Assembly (NCBI GenBank): GCA_017556745.1
Contig: JAFYMF010000003.1
Coordinates: 1 to 46,859, forward strand
DNA length: 46,859 nucleotides
Origin: Clostridia bacterium
GTDB taxonomy: Bacteria; Bacillota; Clostridia; Oscillospirales; CAG-272
Direction: 5' to 3'
The notes below the pieces were generated by a model that saw only the letters and a list, made by a program, of their open reading frames with translations, was not told the origin of the DNA and did not search any database. Within the stretch, counting starts at the first letter, position 1. Every line of letters begins with the position of its first letter. A program made the position numbers and the translations under genes. This document shows positions 24,013 to 32,609 of this stretch, in pieces.

Positions 24013-24050
24013 AAAAAGCCCTACAGGCATCAGCCTGTAGGGCTTTTTCT
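24013..24050. terminator. Bidirectional terminator between ClC and the 113-residue gene
   Basis: A 16-bp perfect stem (24013-24028 with 24033-24048), ATCA loop, A-run on the left and T-run on the right. It separates two convergent genes. Confidence 0.9.
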
Positions 24051-24391
24051 TATTCACAAAGAAGATCGTCCATTATCTCCTCAGCGCTGACAGGTGTAAC
24101 CTTACCCCGGACAAATTTATCATAAAACCGCTCTGCTTCACTTAGATTGCGAGAGACGTCTCTGAGAAGCTTCTCATCTCTTGTTCCATCCTCGCCTATA
24201 CGAATAACCGAGATGGAATAGTATTCTCTGAATAAACTCTCGCCGTAATAATTATCGTATACCATGTCACCACACCTTACCAGTCTATAGACGAGTATTG
24301 AGTCGCTTCCGAGATTTTTCACGGAACAACGCACAGTACGTTTTCTGATCCCGTATCTCTTTTCCTCGGGAATTACTCCTCGATTAAGCAT
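24050..24391 (-). CDS. Conserved small protein of unknown function (DUF6514-like)
   Basis: 113 residues, no membrane segment. A beta-rich first half (GIRKRTVRCSVKNLGSDSIL, YRLVRCGDMVYDNYYG) is followed by a helical part with LLRDVSRNLSEAERFYDKFV and a C-terminal acidic end. The pattern resembles DUF6514 proteins of Clostridia, which have no known role; I am unsure of that name. AAGGAG lies 9 nt before the ATG. It has its own promoter at 24436-24463. Confidence 0.75.
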   Translation of the reverse strand: MLNRGVIPEEKRYGIRKRTVRCSVKNLGSDSILVYRLVRCGDMVYDNYYGESLFREYYSISVIRIGEDGTRDEKLLRDVSRNLSEAERFYDKFVRGKVTPVSAEEIMDDLLCE

Positions 24392-24435
24392 AGATCCAAT
24401 CTCCTTCTCTTTATGTGAATGTCGCTTATGTAAAA

Positions 24436-24463
24436 ATTATATCATATTTTCAGAAGTCTTCAA
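24436..24463 (-). promoter_or_regulatory. Promoter of the 113-residue gene
   Basis: Minus strand -35 TTGAAG (24458-24463), 16-bp spacer, -10 TATAAT (24436-24441). Confidence 0.65.
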
Positions 24464-24788
24464 GTTCAACAAAACGCGTAAAAAAAGAGGATTTTTACCA
24501 TTAATTGTAAAAAGCACCCGTTTATGCCCATATTTTGAGGTAAGTGGAGAAATAATTTGTCTTTTTAGGTGCAAATATAGGATTTTATGTATATATTTTC
24601 TATATTTTCTTGGTTGTTTTGGTTATAATCTTTATTATTTTTTCTGTATCAGCATATTTATTCTTCTTTTGCATTTACTTTTCGACATTTCTTATTAATT
24701 AACAACCAATTATTACAATATATTTATAAATTGTGAAAAATTTTAAACATATATGGGATAATATGTCATTATTTCCTATATTTTATCA

Positions 24789-24817
24789 TTGTTTTCACAT
24801 AATTTTGATGTTATAAT
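24789..24817 (+). promoter_or_regulatory. Probable promoter of the small membrane protein
   Basis: TTGTTT (24789-24794), 17-bp spacer, TATAAT (24812-24817), inside an extremely AT-rich stretch where chance matches are frequent. The stretch 24464-24788 shows no gene. Confidence 0.4.
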
Positions 24818-24867
24818 TTTAATATAATATTCGATGATATCTTCAAAAAAAAAGAAAGTTATTTTAT

Positions 24868-24913
24868 AAAGCAAAAATATATTTTTTTATAAATATCAGT
24901 ATATTTATGCTTT
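24868..24913 (+). promoter_or_regulatory. Hairpin in the leader of the small membrane protein
   Basis: AAAGCAAAAATATA (24868-24881) is complementary to 24900-24913 at 13 of 14 positions, with an 18-nt loop. It lies in the presumed 5' untranslated region and has no U-run beyond it. Role unknown. Confidence 0.35.
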
Positions 24914-24985
24914 CTTTAGTATTTTTATAAATATACACACTATATTCATATTTTTTGTATGATTATTCTATAGAGGAGGTACAAG

Positions 24986-25252
24986 ATGAAAAAAGGACTA
25001 TCTCAAATAAAGGAATTCAAATTTTCAAGAGGTGCAAATCTGATTTTGACTTCCGGGCTTTCAATTCTCGTTTTCGACGTTATATACATAATAAGAGCAA
25101 TTTTCTTTACTGACGGAGACGCGAGGTTAAGAAGCATTGTTTTGTTTCCCACCTGGGCAGAATGTATCTTCGTATCCCTCGTACTTGTTGTCGGAGGGGC
25201 ATTATTTTACGACTATATAGTTAAACGGAACAGCAACAATAATAACAAATAA
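24986..25252 (+). CDS. Small membrane protein of unknown function
   Basis: 88 residues with two hydrophobic segments, near 19-39 (ILTSGLSILVFDVIYIIRAI) and 59-78 (CIFVSLVLVVGGALFYDYIV), and an Asn-rich tail. No family recognised. GAGGAGG lies 8 nt before the ATG, a strong ribosome site. It follows about 590 bp of AT-rich DNA without genes, and its stop codon lies inside the left terminal repeat of the 438-bp element, so the element may have inserted at or shortened its end. Confidence 0.65.
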   Translation: MKKGLSQIKEFKFSRGANLILTSGLSILVFDVIYIIRAIFFTDGDARLRSIVLFPTWAECIFVSLVLVVGGALFYDYIVKRNSNNNNK

Positions 25253-25684
25253 AAATTGCCGTAAGCCTAAGAGTTGTGTTGTTTTACCTAACGTGATGAT
25301 CGTTAGATAAGTGATTACTGACAGAGGCTCCCTCCAAGAACATTGTTTACAATGTTCCGGGAGCTGTTGCCTGATTTACTTGTAAATCGGGCGACTGAGG
25401 GGGAACACGTCATGTTAAAGTTATTCTAAATCAAAAGTCGCGTATCGCAGCGAACCCCCAAAGCTCATTTCATTCGCTTTGGGGAACCACTGCCGCGTGC
25501 CACCTGAAATTGCAAAGCAAATTCATCTCTCGGAGGGAGGCTTATATTACCCTCCTGCAAGTGCGTGCTTACTCACCACCGAAAGTGGTGATGCAATAGA
25601 AAAAGCCGATACGGATATAAATCCATATCGGCTTTTTTACTGTCATTTAGCACCCGAAGCATAAGCTTACGGCAATTTTTATTT
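25247..25684. mobile_element. 438-bp MITE-like element with 20-bp terminal inverted repeats
   Basis: The ends are perfect 20-bp inverted repeats (25247-25266 and 25665-25684, core ATTGCCGTAAGC). Between them lie at least six hairpins: CTAACG/CGTTAG (25288-25306), GAACATTG/CAATGTTC (25338-25357) inside GCTCCC/GGGAGC, GATTTAC/GTAAATC (25373-25388), CCCCAAAGC/GCTTTGGGG (25456-25484), CACCAC/GTGGTG (25574-25590) and a terminator-like stem at 25601-25638. No protein of its own is convincing. It sits exactly between two convergent genes and includes both stop codons. It may be a non-autonomous transposon or a mobile structured RNA. Confidence 0.7.
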
Positions 25685-26537
25685 ATATTTTACGCAAGGT
25701 TACTTCTGTATCGGCATCCGAAAAGGCGCATTCGAAGGTAAACACATCGTCTCCCTTTGACATAAGCACTCCAAGAGTGACAGTTTCACCATCGGTATGC
25801 AACTCGTCATATAACCAGAAGGCATCCGTCGGGTATCCGATAACTGATGTAACTCCCTTCAATGTGATTTTACTGATATTGGAGTAACTGTACTCAGTAT
25901 CAAGTGTCATTGTCACACTGCCATTTTCAAAGGAATACGAGGTGACTGCTGCATCGTGAAGAGCAAAGCTATCATCGGTAAAGCAGTGGGGCAACTGAGA
26001 CTCTATCTCATAATAATACTTATCATAGTCAGAGAGTGTTTTTTCCATCCTTGCTTCACTCTCTTTAGACAAACGATCCAGCCTTTTCTTAGCTTTTGGT
26101 GGAAGGAGGGTTATACCGACAAATCTTCTGTCGGGAACAAGCTCTAATATTTCAGCCGGCAAAAGTAACGAGAGACGCTCTGTCTCCTCCTCTGCTGTTT
26201 TTTTATACTGCTCTCTGAGTTTATCCTCATCGTATTCTTCGCGGCTGTTAAACATAGCTTTGAAGTCATCAAGTGAGTCCTCATAATCCTTTTTTATAGC
26301 ATCTCTTTCCTCGGGAGGTATAAATCCCATTGATGCAGAGCTGGGTACAGGAAACTGATCTATAAATGTCATGTTTGACACCTTTTTTTCATAGGCAAGC
26401 TGATCTTTAACCCACTTTTCATATTGCTTTTCATAGTCTCCGTCCTGTGGGTGTGAGGCGGCTGAGCAACTCTTAAAATTAAGTCTGAGAGAGGCATATT
26501 GCATATCTCTGTACCACTCGGGTGTGAAAAATTTCAT
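25683..26537 (-). CDS. Uncharacterised protein (DUF4085-like)
   Basis: 284 residues from the ATG at 26537, which has AAAGGAA upstream; the longer TTG frame contains that site. It begins MKFFTPEWYRDMQYASLRL, a start I associate with DUF4085 proteins. The middle (about 60-170) is charged and helical, and the last 80 residues are beta-rich (VTSYSFENGSVTMTLDTEYS). No signal peptide or enzyme motif. It is 22 bp downstream of the polytopic membrane protein but its role need not be linked. Confidence 0.7.
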   Translation of the reverse strand: MKFFTPEWYRDMQYASLRLNFKSCSAASHPQDGDYEKQYEKWVKDQLAYEKKVSNMTFIDQFPVPSSASMGFIPPEERDAIKKDYEDSLDDFKAMFNSREEYDEDKLREQYKKTAEEETERLSLLLPAEILELVPDRRFVGITLLPPKAKKRLDRLSKESEARMEKTLSDYDKYYYEIESQLPHCFTDDSFALHDAAVTSYSFENGSVTMTLDTEYSYSNISKITLKGVTSVIGYPTDAFWLYDELHTDGETVTLGVLMSKGDDVFTFECAFSDADTEVTLRKI

Positions 26538-26559
26538 TTCATATTTCCTTTCTCGCAAG

Positions 26560-28173
26560 TTATTCTTCAGGTAACGGATCTTGACTAAAGGTTAATACAG
26601 TATATGATCCTACATTTTCACTTGAGATTACAGAATCTGACACAAGATTATAACTTTCAGAACGCAGGTAGTTCAGTTTATCTGAGGAATTAAGGATGAT
26701 AAAATATTTCTCACTGTCTATACCGTACCACAGAGAATCTGTCTGATAGTTATATATCTCGATATTACCGCTCTCACGAATAGTTATACCCCTGACCTTA
26801 ATATCCGGTCCTGCGATAACGGATATAGCGTGGGACTCCCAATAATCGGCATAACCGTAGGTAAGACCGTTTTCACTGAGATATTCTGCCAGCTCGTAAA
26901 GATGAGCATTGTCCTCACTCTCACTTGGTAATACGGCAGTCTCAACACCGGCAATCCCCGCCGCAATGAGAATGAATATCAGGAGAAGCACGGATACTCG
27001 CTTGCCCACCACACTATGAGAGAACAATTCCCAAACGGAAGCGAGAGTTGAAATGACCGCTGTACCGTACATTGGAATAAGACGCCAGTTTGCCGCCGCA
27101 AGTTTACCGAAAACGAATCCAAAAAGTACAAAAGCAGAAACAAAGAAGTGGGCTATAATAATTATTCTTATACTGCGATGTCTGATCTTTTTATACTTCG
27201 CTAAAGCGATAACAGGGACTGTAAGAACAATAAGACCAAAGGTGATTTTCAAAATATTGATCACTGAGCTAATATCAAAGAGAGGATCGTTACGTATTAT
27301 AGACACTCCGATGAGAGAGAAATATTTCTGAGGAAATTCAAGAAGATTCTCTGCCCACTTTGTCATTGAGTCGTAAGTGGAATATCCCTGAGCATATCCT
27401 GCAGTAACACCGTCGGATATAATCTTCATTATCACTATACCAAAAAGAGTTGATACGGTAAGGGTAATGAGCACCGCCCAAGAGGGAGAATTTTCCTTTG
27501 ATATCAGTTTTTTCTCTCCGTCAAGGAGAGTATCGATAAACAGAGCAAAAATAACGGGTGCGGTGGAAAGTACCACTACCTGAAGTCCATCGGTGGCAAT
27601 ACCTGCGGTAAGGACAGCTATAACACAGGTCATGACTGAGATAACAGTTATCGACCTTCTGTTTTCAATATATCCAAGCAACCTCAGCACAGAGCCAATA
27701 AGCAAGGCAAAAAACAGTATTCCGAGGCTATAGTAGATAACATGTCCGTAGAACATCTCACGCATTTTCTCAGACACTGAGAAAGTCAAAAGCATAACAC
27801 CCACCGAACTAAATGATCCGGAGAGTCCCATACCCAGTGAACGGAACATGAAGTACAGCGCCGCCGCAAATAAAACGGTGAAGATAACCATACCTACGGT
27901 ATGTGCGGTGATGGAAAAACCAAATATCCCTATGAGAGGGATCATAATAAGTTGACCGCCAAATGGAAGAAGTGCGGAATAATTAAAGGTATTGCTGACG
28001 ATCTTACCGGATTCATAGCTTGCATTTGCCCAGTAGATGGTATCTGAAAAATCCGAATGAAATTCTCCTCTTTCGGGAACGATGATGTAATACACTGCAA
28101 TCCCGAGAGCAAATAAAAACACAGTGAGGGAGACAACATATGCGATTATCTTTTTCATTTTTGTTATATTCAT
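26560..28173 (-). CDS. Polytopic membrane protein, possible GT-C-type glycosyltransferase
   Basis: 537 residues with about ten or eleven hydrophobic segments and a C-terminal soluble part of some 110 residues (from about 420). An early loop has FHSDFSDTIYWANASY, where GT-C enzymes carry an acidic motif; this is suggestive, not proof. AGGGGAGG precedes the ATG. It is 3 bp downstream of the flavin oxidoreductase gene and shares its promoter, so the pair probably works on a lipid-linked sugar or surface polymer. Confidence 0.65.
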   Translation of the reverse strand: MNITKMKKIIAYVVSLTVFLFALGIAVYYIIVPERGEFHSDFSDTIYWANASYESGKIVSNTFNYSALLPFGGQLIMIPLIGIFGFSITAHTVGMVIFTVLFAAALYFMFRSLGMGLSGSFSSVGVMLLTFSVSEKMREMFYGHVIYYSLGILFFALLIGSVLRLLGYIENRRSITVISVMTCVIAVLTAGIATDGLQVVVLSTAPVIFALFIDTLLDGEKKLISKENSPSWAVLITLTVSTLFGIVIMKIISDGVTAGYAQGYSTYDSMTKWAENLLEFPQKYFSLIGVSIIRNDPLFDISSVINILKITFGLIVLTVPVIALAKYKKIRHRSIRIIIIAHFFVSAFVLFGFVFGKLAAANWRLIPMYGTAVISTLASVWELFSHSVVGKRVSVLLLIFILIAAGIAGVETAVLPSESEDNAHLYELAEYLSENGLTYGYADYWESHAISVIAGPDIKVRGITIRESGNIEIYNYQTDSLWYGIDSEKYFIILNSSDKLNYLRSESYNLVSDSVISSENVGSYTVLTFSQDPLPEE

Positions 28174-28176
28174 CTT

Positions 28177-29733
28177 TTACCTCCCCTCTTTTTTAGTCTC
28201 GTGATATTCTTTTTCTGTGTTTACGTTCCATATATCAGAACGATCACTATCCCCGCGGGAGAACGACCTCACTGCGGTAATAGCAGTAAGCATGGAATGA
28301 TCCATATTATTATACCGATGCTGACCATTACGTCCGATGCAATAAAGATTATCTATTGAGTCAAGATACTCTCTGATAACAGAAAAATTCTCATATCCGT
28401 CAAAATAAGCGGGATATGCTTTTTTTACTTTAATACGAATCGCATCTTTGACCGCGTCCTCGTCTATTACACCGATGGAAACAAGCTCGTCCTTTGCAAA
28501 GGAAATAAACTCCTCGTCCGACATACGCCACAGATCATCGCCTTCATCACAGAAATATTCAAGTCCGATCCACACATTATTCTCGGGATCAGACACCATA
28601 TACGGTGACCAGTTATTAAATACCTGAAGTCTGCCAAGACGCACTTCCCTCTCCTGAATATATATCCAACAGTCGGGAACTATATTGCCGAGTGTCTTTT
28701 TATCGGTTTCATTTTTAAGATTGAGTCTGTCAAAAAGCATGCCCACGGTAATAAAATCTCTGTACGGTAGGTCTGCCGCTGTAGCGGAAACTATCTCCGG
28801 AACATCATTCATTGATGCTATAAGATCCTTGATAGGCATAGAGGAGAAAAACGCATCGGCTGAGTATTCTGTCTCTTTACCTTCTGTCTCGGCAGTGACA
28901 GAGGTGATTCTGCCGTTCTCCCCTGTGATCTTTACAACCTTAGAACCGTATATTATTCTGCCGCCTGCCTTTTCTATCTCTTCGGCCATGATCTCCCATA
29001 GCTGTCCCGGACCACGTTTAGGATATAAATACTGCTCGATAAGAGAGGTCTCTACCTTACCTCCGCGTCGAAAGGGTTTAGTTATGACATTCTTTACCGT
29101 CCCCCAAAGAGAAAGACCCTTTACTCTCTGAGTACCCCATTCAGCGGAAATATTCTCCGGGTTTCTGCCCCAGAGCTTCTCGGTGTAGTCCTCAAAAAAC
29201 ATCTCATACAGTGGACGGCCAAAGCGGTTAATATAGAAATTGCGAAGAGAATCCTCTTTCTTTTTCATCACAGAAGAATACAGATATCCGAATCCTGCCT
29301 TCATAGTACGGACAAAGCCCATATTCTTAAAGGTCTCAGCCTTAAGGCTGATAGGGTAATCAAAAAACTTTTTAAGATAATATATTCTTGAAACGCGGTC
29401 ACGGAGAAGCATTACCCTCTCCTCGCTCTCGGGGTCGGGACCGCCGTTTGGAAGTTCTTTTTCTCTGCCAAGCACCGCATCGTCGTACGCAGGCTTTCCC
29501 TGCATAGGCATAAGGATATTCCAAAGCTCGTTTACCTCATCTGATTTTGAGAAAAAACGATGTCCGCCAATATCCATCCTGTTACCCTTGTACCTGACAG
29601 TACGGGATATACCCCCAACGAAATTATTTTCTTCAAGGATTATCGGTATGCAATCGGTTTCGCGGAGCATGGTATATGCCGCGGTAAGTCCCGCCGGTCC
29701 TGCTCCGATGATTATTGCCGTTTTCTTTTCCAT
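28177..29733 (-). CDS. FAD-dependent oxidoreductase of the protoporphyrinogen oxidase/UGM-like superfamily
   Basis: 518 residues. The N-terminal dinucleotide-binding motif is [13 protein letters not shown] (8-20) with the acidic strand end at [14 protein letters not shown]. The [16 protein letters not shown] segment and the C-terminal [18 protein letters not shown] are typical of flavoproteins related to UDP-galactopyranose mutase and amine oxidases, often found in polysaccharide clusters. No haem biosynthesis genes lie nearby. Its neighbour is a polytopic membrane protein, which favours a surface glycan role. Exact substrate unknown. Confidence 0.82.
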   Translation of the reverse strand: MEKKTAIIIGAGPAGLTAAYTMLRETDCIPIILEENNFVGGISRTVRYKGNRMDIGGHRFFSKSDEVNELWNILMPMQGKPAYDDAVLGREKELPNGGPDPESEERVMLLRDRVSRIYYLKKFFDYPISLKAETFKNMGFVRTMKAGFGYLYSSVMKKKEDSLRNFYINRFGRPLYEMFFEDYTEKLWGRNPENISAEWGTQRVKGLSLWGTVKNVITKPFRRGGKVETSLIEQYLYPKRGPGQLWEIMAEEIEKAGGRIIYGSKVVKITGENGRITSVTAETEGKETEYSADAFFSSMPIKDLIASMNDVPEIVSATAADLPYRDFITVGMLFDRLNLKNETDKKTLGNIVPDCWIYIQEREVRLGRLQVFNNWSPYMVSDPENNVWIGLEYFCDEGDDLWRMSDEEFISFAKDELVSIGVIDEDAVKDAIRIKVKKAYPAYFDGYENFSVIREYLDSIDNLYCIGRNGQHRYNNMDHSMLTAITAVRSFSRGDSDRSDIWNVNTEKEYHETKKEGR

Positions 29734-29773
29734 TTTGGCACTACCGTCCTTTGCAATATAATCTACCAGTTTA

Positions 29774-29802
29774 ATTATACATCCTCACCTTTTTTATGTC
29801 AA
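29774..29802 (-). promoter_or_regulatory. Promoter of the flavin oxidoreductase operon
   Basis: Minus strand perfect -35 TTGACA (29797-29802), 17-bp spacer, perfect -10 TATAAT (29774-29779). One of the strongest promoters in the window. Confidence 0.85.
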
Positions 29803-29823
29803 CAAGGTAAGGCTCGATGTAAA

Positions 29824-29858
29824 TAAAAATAGGGGCTGCCATGCAGCCCTATTTTTAT
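29824..29858 (-). terminator. Terminator after the dnaC-like gene
   Basis: AAAAATAGG and GCTGC (29826-29840) pair with GCAGC and CCTATTTTT, with one bulged G and a CAT loop. It overlaps the end of the dnaC-like gene and also faces the upstream side of the flavin operon. Confidence 0.75.
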
Positions 29859-30838
29859 TTTTTATTTAACTTCTGAGAACGAATATCATTACCCTTAAAG
29901 AAGAATGGGAAGAACTCGCCCAGGATTCGGCTTGTTATTCTGTCAGAATATCTGCGGCGGAGTTCCGCGCTGTCAAGATTTGTACTGATTATAGTCGGCT
30001 TGTTTCTGTTCTGTCTGGTGTTGATTATATTGTAAAGGCAGGAAACAGTAAATGCCGATGCCATTTCTGTACCGAGATCATCTATTATCAGAAGATCGCA
30101 ATCAAAATATCTGTCGGTTGCGTCACCTATCTCAGTGTTTCTGGAACTGTGAAATCTTTCGTTTTCAAAATCAAAAAAGATATTTTGCGCACTGTCATAG
30201 ACAACGTCGTATCCACGATCAATTATAACTTTAGCAGATGCGGTAGAAAGATGAGTCTTTCCAAGTCCCGTATTACCGACGAAAAGAATATTGTCTGCCC
30301 TGTCGGGATTAAAGGTTTCTGCATAATGCTTCATCTTACGAAAGATAAGCTCAGCAATAGCTCTGTCCTCACCTTTATAGTAGTCAAGAGAAAAATTATC
30401 AAATGACTGAGTTTTGATAAGGTCACCTATACCCGAACTCTCATACCCAGCAAGGGTGAGGGCACGCTTCATGCAAGCACACATCTGACCGTCGGAAAAT
30501 CCGGTATCGCTACATTTGTCACACTCATATACGATATCGGAATAATCAGCAGGATAACCTGCCTCCGCAAGGAGACGTGCTCTTTCCTCTCGGAGAGCCT
30601 TATTTTCACTTTTAAGAGCCGCCAACTTATCATCAAGACCTTCTCTGCCGGCACCTGCCGCAGAAAAGATCTTAAGACCGGTGGCAGACAGCTGTCTGTC
30701 TATCTCCGCTACCCCCGGAACCTTCTTCCACAGCTCATCACGCTTAGCATCTGCTGCCGCGCGAGCCACGTGGGGTTTCTCCGCATATTCGGTACGGATC
30801 TTTCTGTAGTTTTCACGGTTAAAACTAATTGTCCCCAC
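29855..30838 (-). CDS. DnaC/DnaI-like helicase loader ATPase
   Basis: 327 residues. An N-terminal coiled coil (about 60-95) and a four-Cys zinc site (Cys106, 109, 120, 122 in YECDKCSDTGFSDGQMCACM) precede an AAA+ domain. Walker A is GNTGLGKTHLS from 188 and Walker B LLIIDDLGTE. It loads the replicative helicase or acts in restart. The start is uncertain: the GTG at 30838 overlaps the GGAGG, and an ATT at 30829 has better spacing. It overlaps the DnaD-domain gene. Confidence 0.9.
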   Translation of the reverse strand: MGTISFNRENYRKIRTEYAEKPHVARAAADAKRDELWKKVPGVAEIDRQLSATGLKIFSAAGAGREGLDDKLAALKSENKALREERARLLAEAGYPADYSDIVYECDKCSDTGFSDGQMCACMKRALTLAGYESSGIGDLIKTQSFDNFSLDYYKGEDRAIAELIFRKMKHYAETFNPDRADNILFVGNTGLGKTHLSTASAKVIIDRGYDVVYDSAQNIFFDFENERFHSSRNTEIGDATDRYFDCDLLIIDDLGTEMASAFTVSCLYNIINTRQNRNKPTIISTNLDSAELRRRYSDRITSRILGEFFPFFFKGNDIRSQKLNKK

Positions 30839-31811
30839 CTCCGTTCAGTTCCTCTGTAAAGCTACGGCGCAAAGCCGCCTCAAAAAATTCGTCTGTGTCA
30901 AAACTGCCCATCTGCCTCTCGCTTTTGGCCGCAGGCTTCTCAGATGCCGGTATGTCGGCAGGAGTTTTATATCCCGCGATATGCCAATTTTCGAGTATTT
31001 TATCGGCGTAAGGTACCGACGGTTCTCGAATAGCATTAACCGTCAGCTCGTATGCGTGACGGATAAGCTCACTGTCAAGACTCCAGTCAATAATCCATCT
31101 GGTAAACGCCGCATGCTCCTTGGCAGTAAGGGCACGTGACCCTATGCCGAACATGTTTCGCAGCTCCCATTCTCCGGATTCAAACTGCTCCTTACGACGT
31201 AGGTGCTCTTCAAGCGCCAAAGGGGTATCGATCCCCTTGCCATGGAGAGTAAAGGCCATCTTCTCAATATACTTGAGGGAAGTCTTTCCTTTCTCAGCGC
31301 AATAAGCCATAAGAGAAAGTATGTATTCAGGTGCAAGCTTAAGATAGTCTCTCAGCACAAGCACCGTATTTGACTCAACTGTGTTAAAGACACGACCAAG
31401 GGTATTCTGGCAAAGAACAAGAAGAGACCTGAGCTCACTATGTTCGCTGAATACCTTATTGATCTCTTCAGACGTGTAGTCAGGCGGGGTATCTGTACCC
31501 TCAAGCTTTTTTTTACTTTTATTATCCGGCTCGGTGTCAACCGGCTTTGCAGGCCTCTCAACTGTACGTCCACTGCGTCTCGTAGCGGCAAATATTCCCG
31601 CACCGCGCATAAAAGAAATAGAAATATCTATCTCTGCACGGGTAACACCAAAGGTATCTGCAAGCTCATCAAGCTCGCTCTCGTCTATCTCACCCCTGAG
31701 AGCTACGGCAAAAATCATACGCATATCAAGCTCACTGAGCTCTGCCTCGTGTTCAATCGCCGCACGGGGAAGCGACACTGTATCTTCCGTCTTTTTAAAT
31801 TTTATCTTCAA
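30825..31811 (-). CDS. DnaD-domain primosomal protein
   Basis: About 328 residues from the TTG at 31811 (MKIKFKKTEDTVSLPRAAIE); the frame is open to a GTG at 31841, which has no ribosome site. An N-terminal winged-helix-like part (35-80: DMRMIFAVALRGEIDESELD) is followed by a Ser/Lys-rich linker and by DnaD-like repeats at about 120-200 and 215-290, ending with YADKILENWHIAGYKTPADI, the classic DnaD C-terminal block. It works with the downstream helicase loader. Confidence 0.85.
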   Translation of the reverse strand: MKIKFKKTEDTVSLPRAAIEHEAELSELDMRMIFAVALRGEIDESELDELADTFGVTRAEIDISISFMRGAGIFAATRRSGRTVERPAKPVDTEPDNKSKKKLEGTDTPPDYTSEEINKVFSEHSELRSLLVLCQNTLGRVFNTVESNTVLVLRDYLKLAPEYILSLMAYCAEKGKTSLKYIEKMAFTLHGKGIDTPLALEEHLRRKEQFESGEWELRNMFGIGSRALTAKEHAAFTRWIIDWSLDSELIRHAYELTVNAIREPSVPYADKILENWHIAGYKTPADIPASEKPAAKSERQMGSFDTDEFFEAALRRSFTEELNGGGDN

Positions 31812-31853
31812 AGTAATATGTCGCTCCTTTACTGTTCTCACCGACTATCGTTA

Positions 31854-32573
31854 TTATTCCTCTTCACCCAGCTCATAGCAGAGCATCATAAGAGAATCAC
31901 CCATATGAACATTCTCCACTTTTACTCCCGACAAAGAAAGGTTAATCTCTATATTTGTAAAATTCCACAGACCTCTTATTCCCGCGTTAGCAAGACGGGC
32001 AGCGGTTTCAAGTGCTGAATCACGAGGAGTGGTAAGAATTGCTATATCAATACTCTTTTCACGGCAGAAAGCCTCTATAGAGTCCATATCGCCAACTGTA
32101 TATCCCGCTACGCTAGTACCAATAACGGCAGGATTAACGTCAAAGAGCCCGCACAACTCCACTCCACGCTTTGCAAACATGACACTACCTGCAAGAGCAC
32201 GACCGAGGTTACCGCATCCGACGATTACTGCGCGATACCCCATAGTAACACCGAGAATCTCGCTGATCTTACGGTAAAGATAACTGACGTTATACCCGTA
32301 ACCCTGCTGACCGAAGCCGCCGAAGCAATTAAAATCCTGCCGTATCTGAGAAGCAGTAATACCCATCAGTCGGGCAAGCTCACCTGAACTGACACGGTTC
32401 TTTCCTGCGAGAAGCAACTCTCTCAGGTATCTGAAATATCTGGGAAGGCGCTTTACGACGGCCTTTGACACGGCACTTCTCGATCTCATTTCATCTGAGG
32501 GAGAGGCACTGTCACTCTTTTCAAGGAGAGTATTCTCGTCTATTTTCTTAACTGAGACCTCATCTTTTTTCAC
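31854..32573 (-). CDS. rex: Redox-sensing transcriptional repressor Rex
   Basis: 239 residues from the GTG at 32573; the open frame reaches 32594. A winged helix (about 40-85: VVKRLPRYFRYLRELLLAGK, MGITASQIRQDFNCFGGFGQ) precedes a Rossmann domain with the NAD(H) motif GCGNLG (119-124) and the C-terminal helix YELGEEE. Rex senses the NADH/NAD ratio. The first 35 or so residues are a polar extension not usual in the family (about 210 residues). It follows idh by 36 bp, suggesting shared transcription. Confidence 0.93.
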   Translation of the reverse strand: MKKDEVSVKKIDENTLLEKSDSASPSDEMRSRSAVSKAVVKRLPRYFRYLRELLLAGKNRVSSGELARLMGITASQIRQDFNCFGGFGQQGYGYNVSYLYRKISEILGVTMGYRAVIVGCGNLGRALAGSVMFAKRGVELCGLFDVNPAVIGTSVAGYTVGDMDSIEAFCREKSIDIAILTTPRDSALETAARLANAGIRGLWNFTNIEINLSLSGVKVENVHMGDSLMMLCYELGEEE

Positions 32574-32609
32574 GGTGATGTCATCTCCAAACAAAATTTT
32601 ATCGATATA

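Noticed and set aside
25479..25664. A 61-codon frame inside the 438-bp element
   Set aside because: It consists of hairpin sequence and a terminator-like stem and has no ribosome site.
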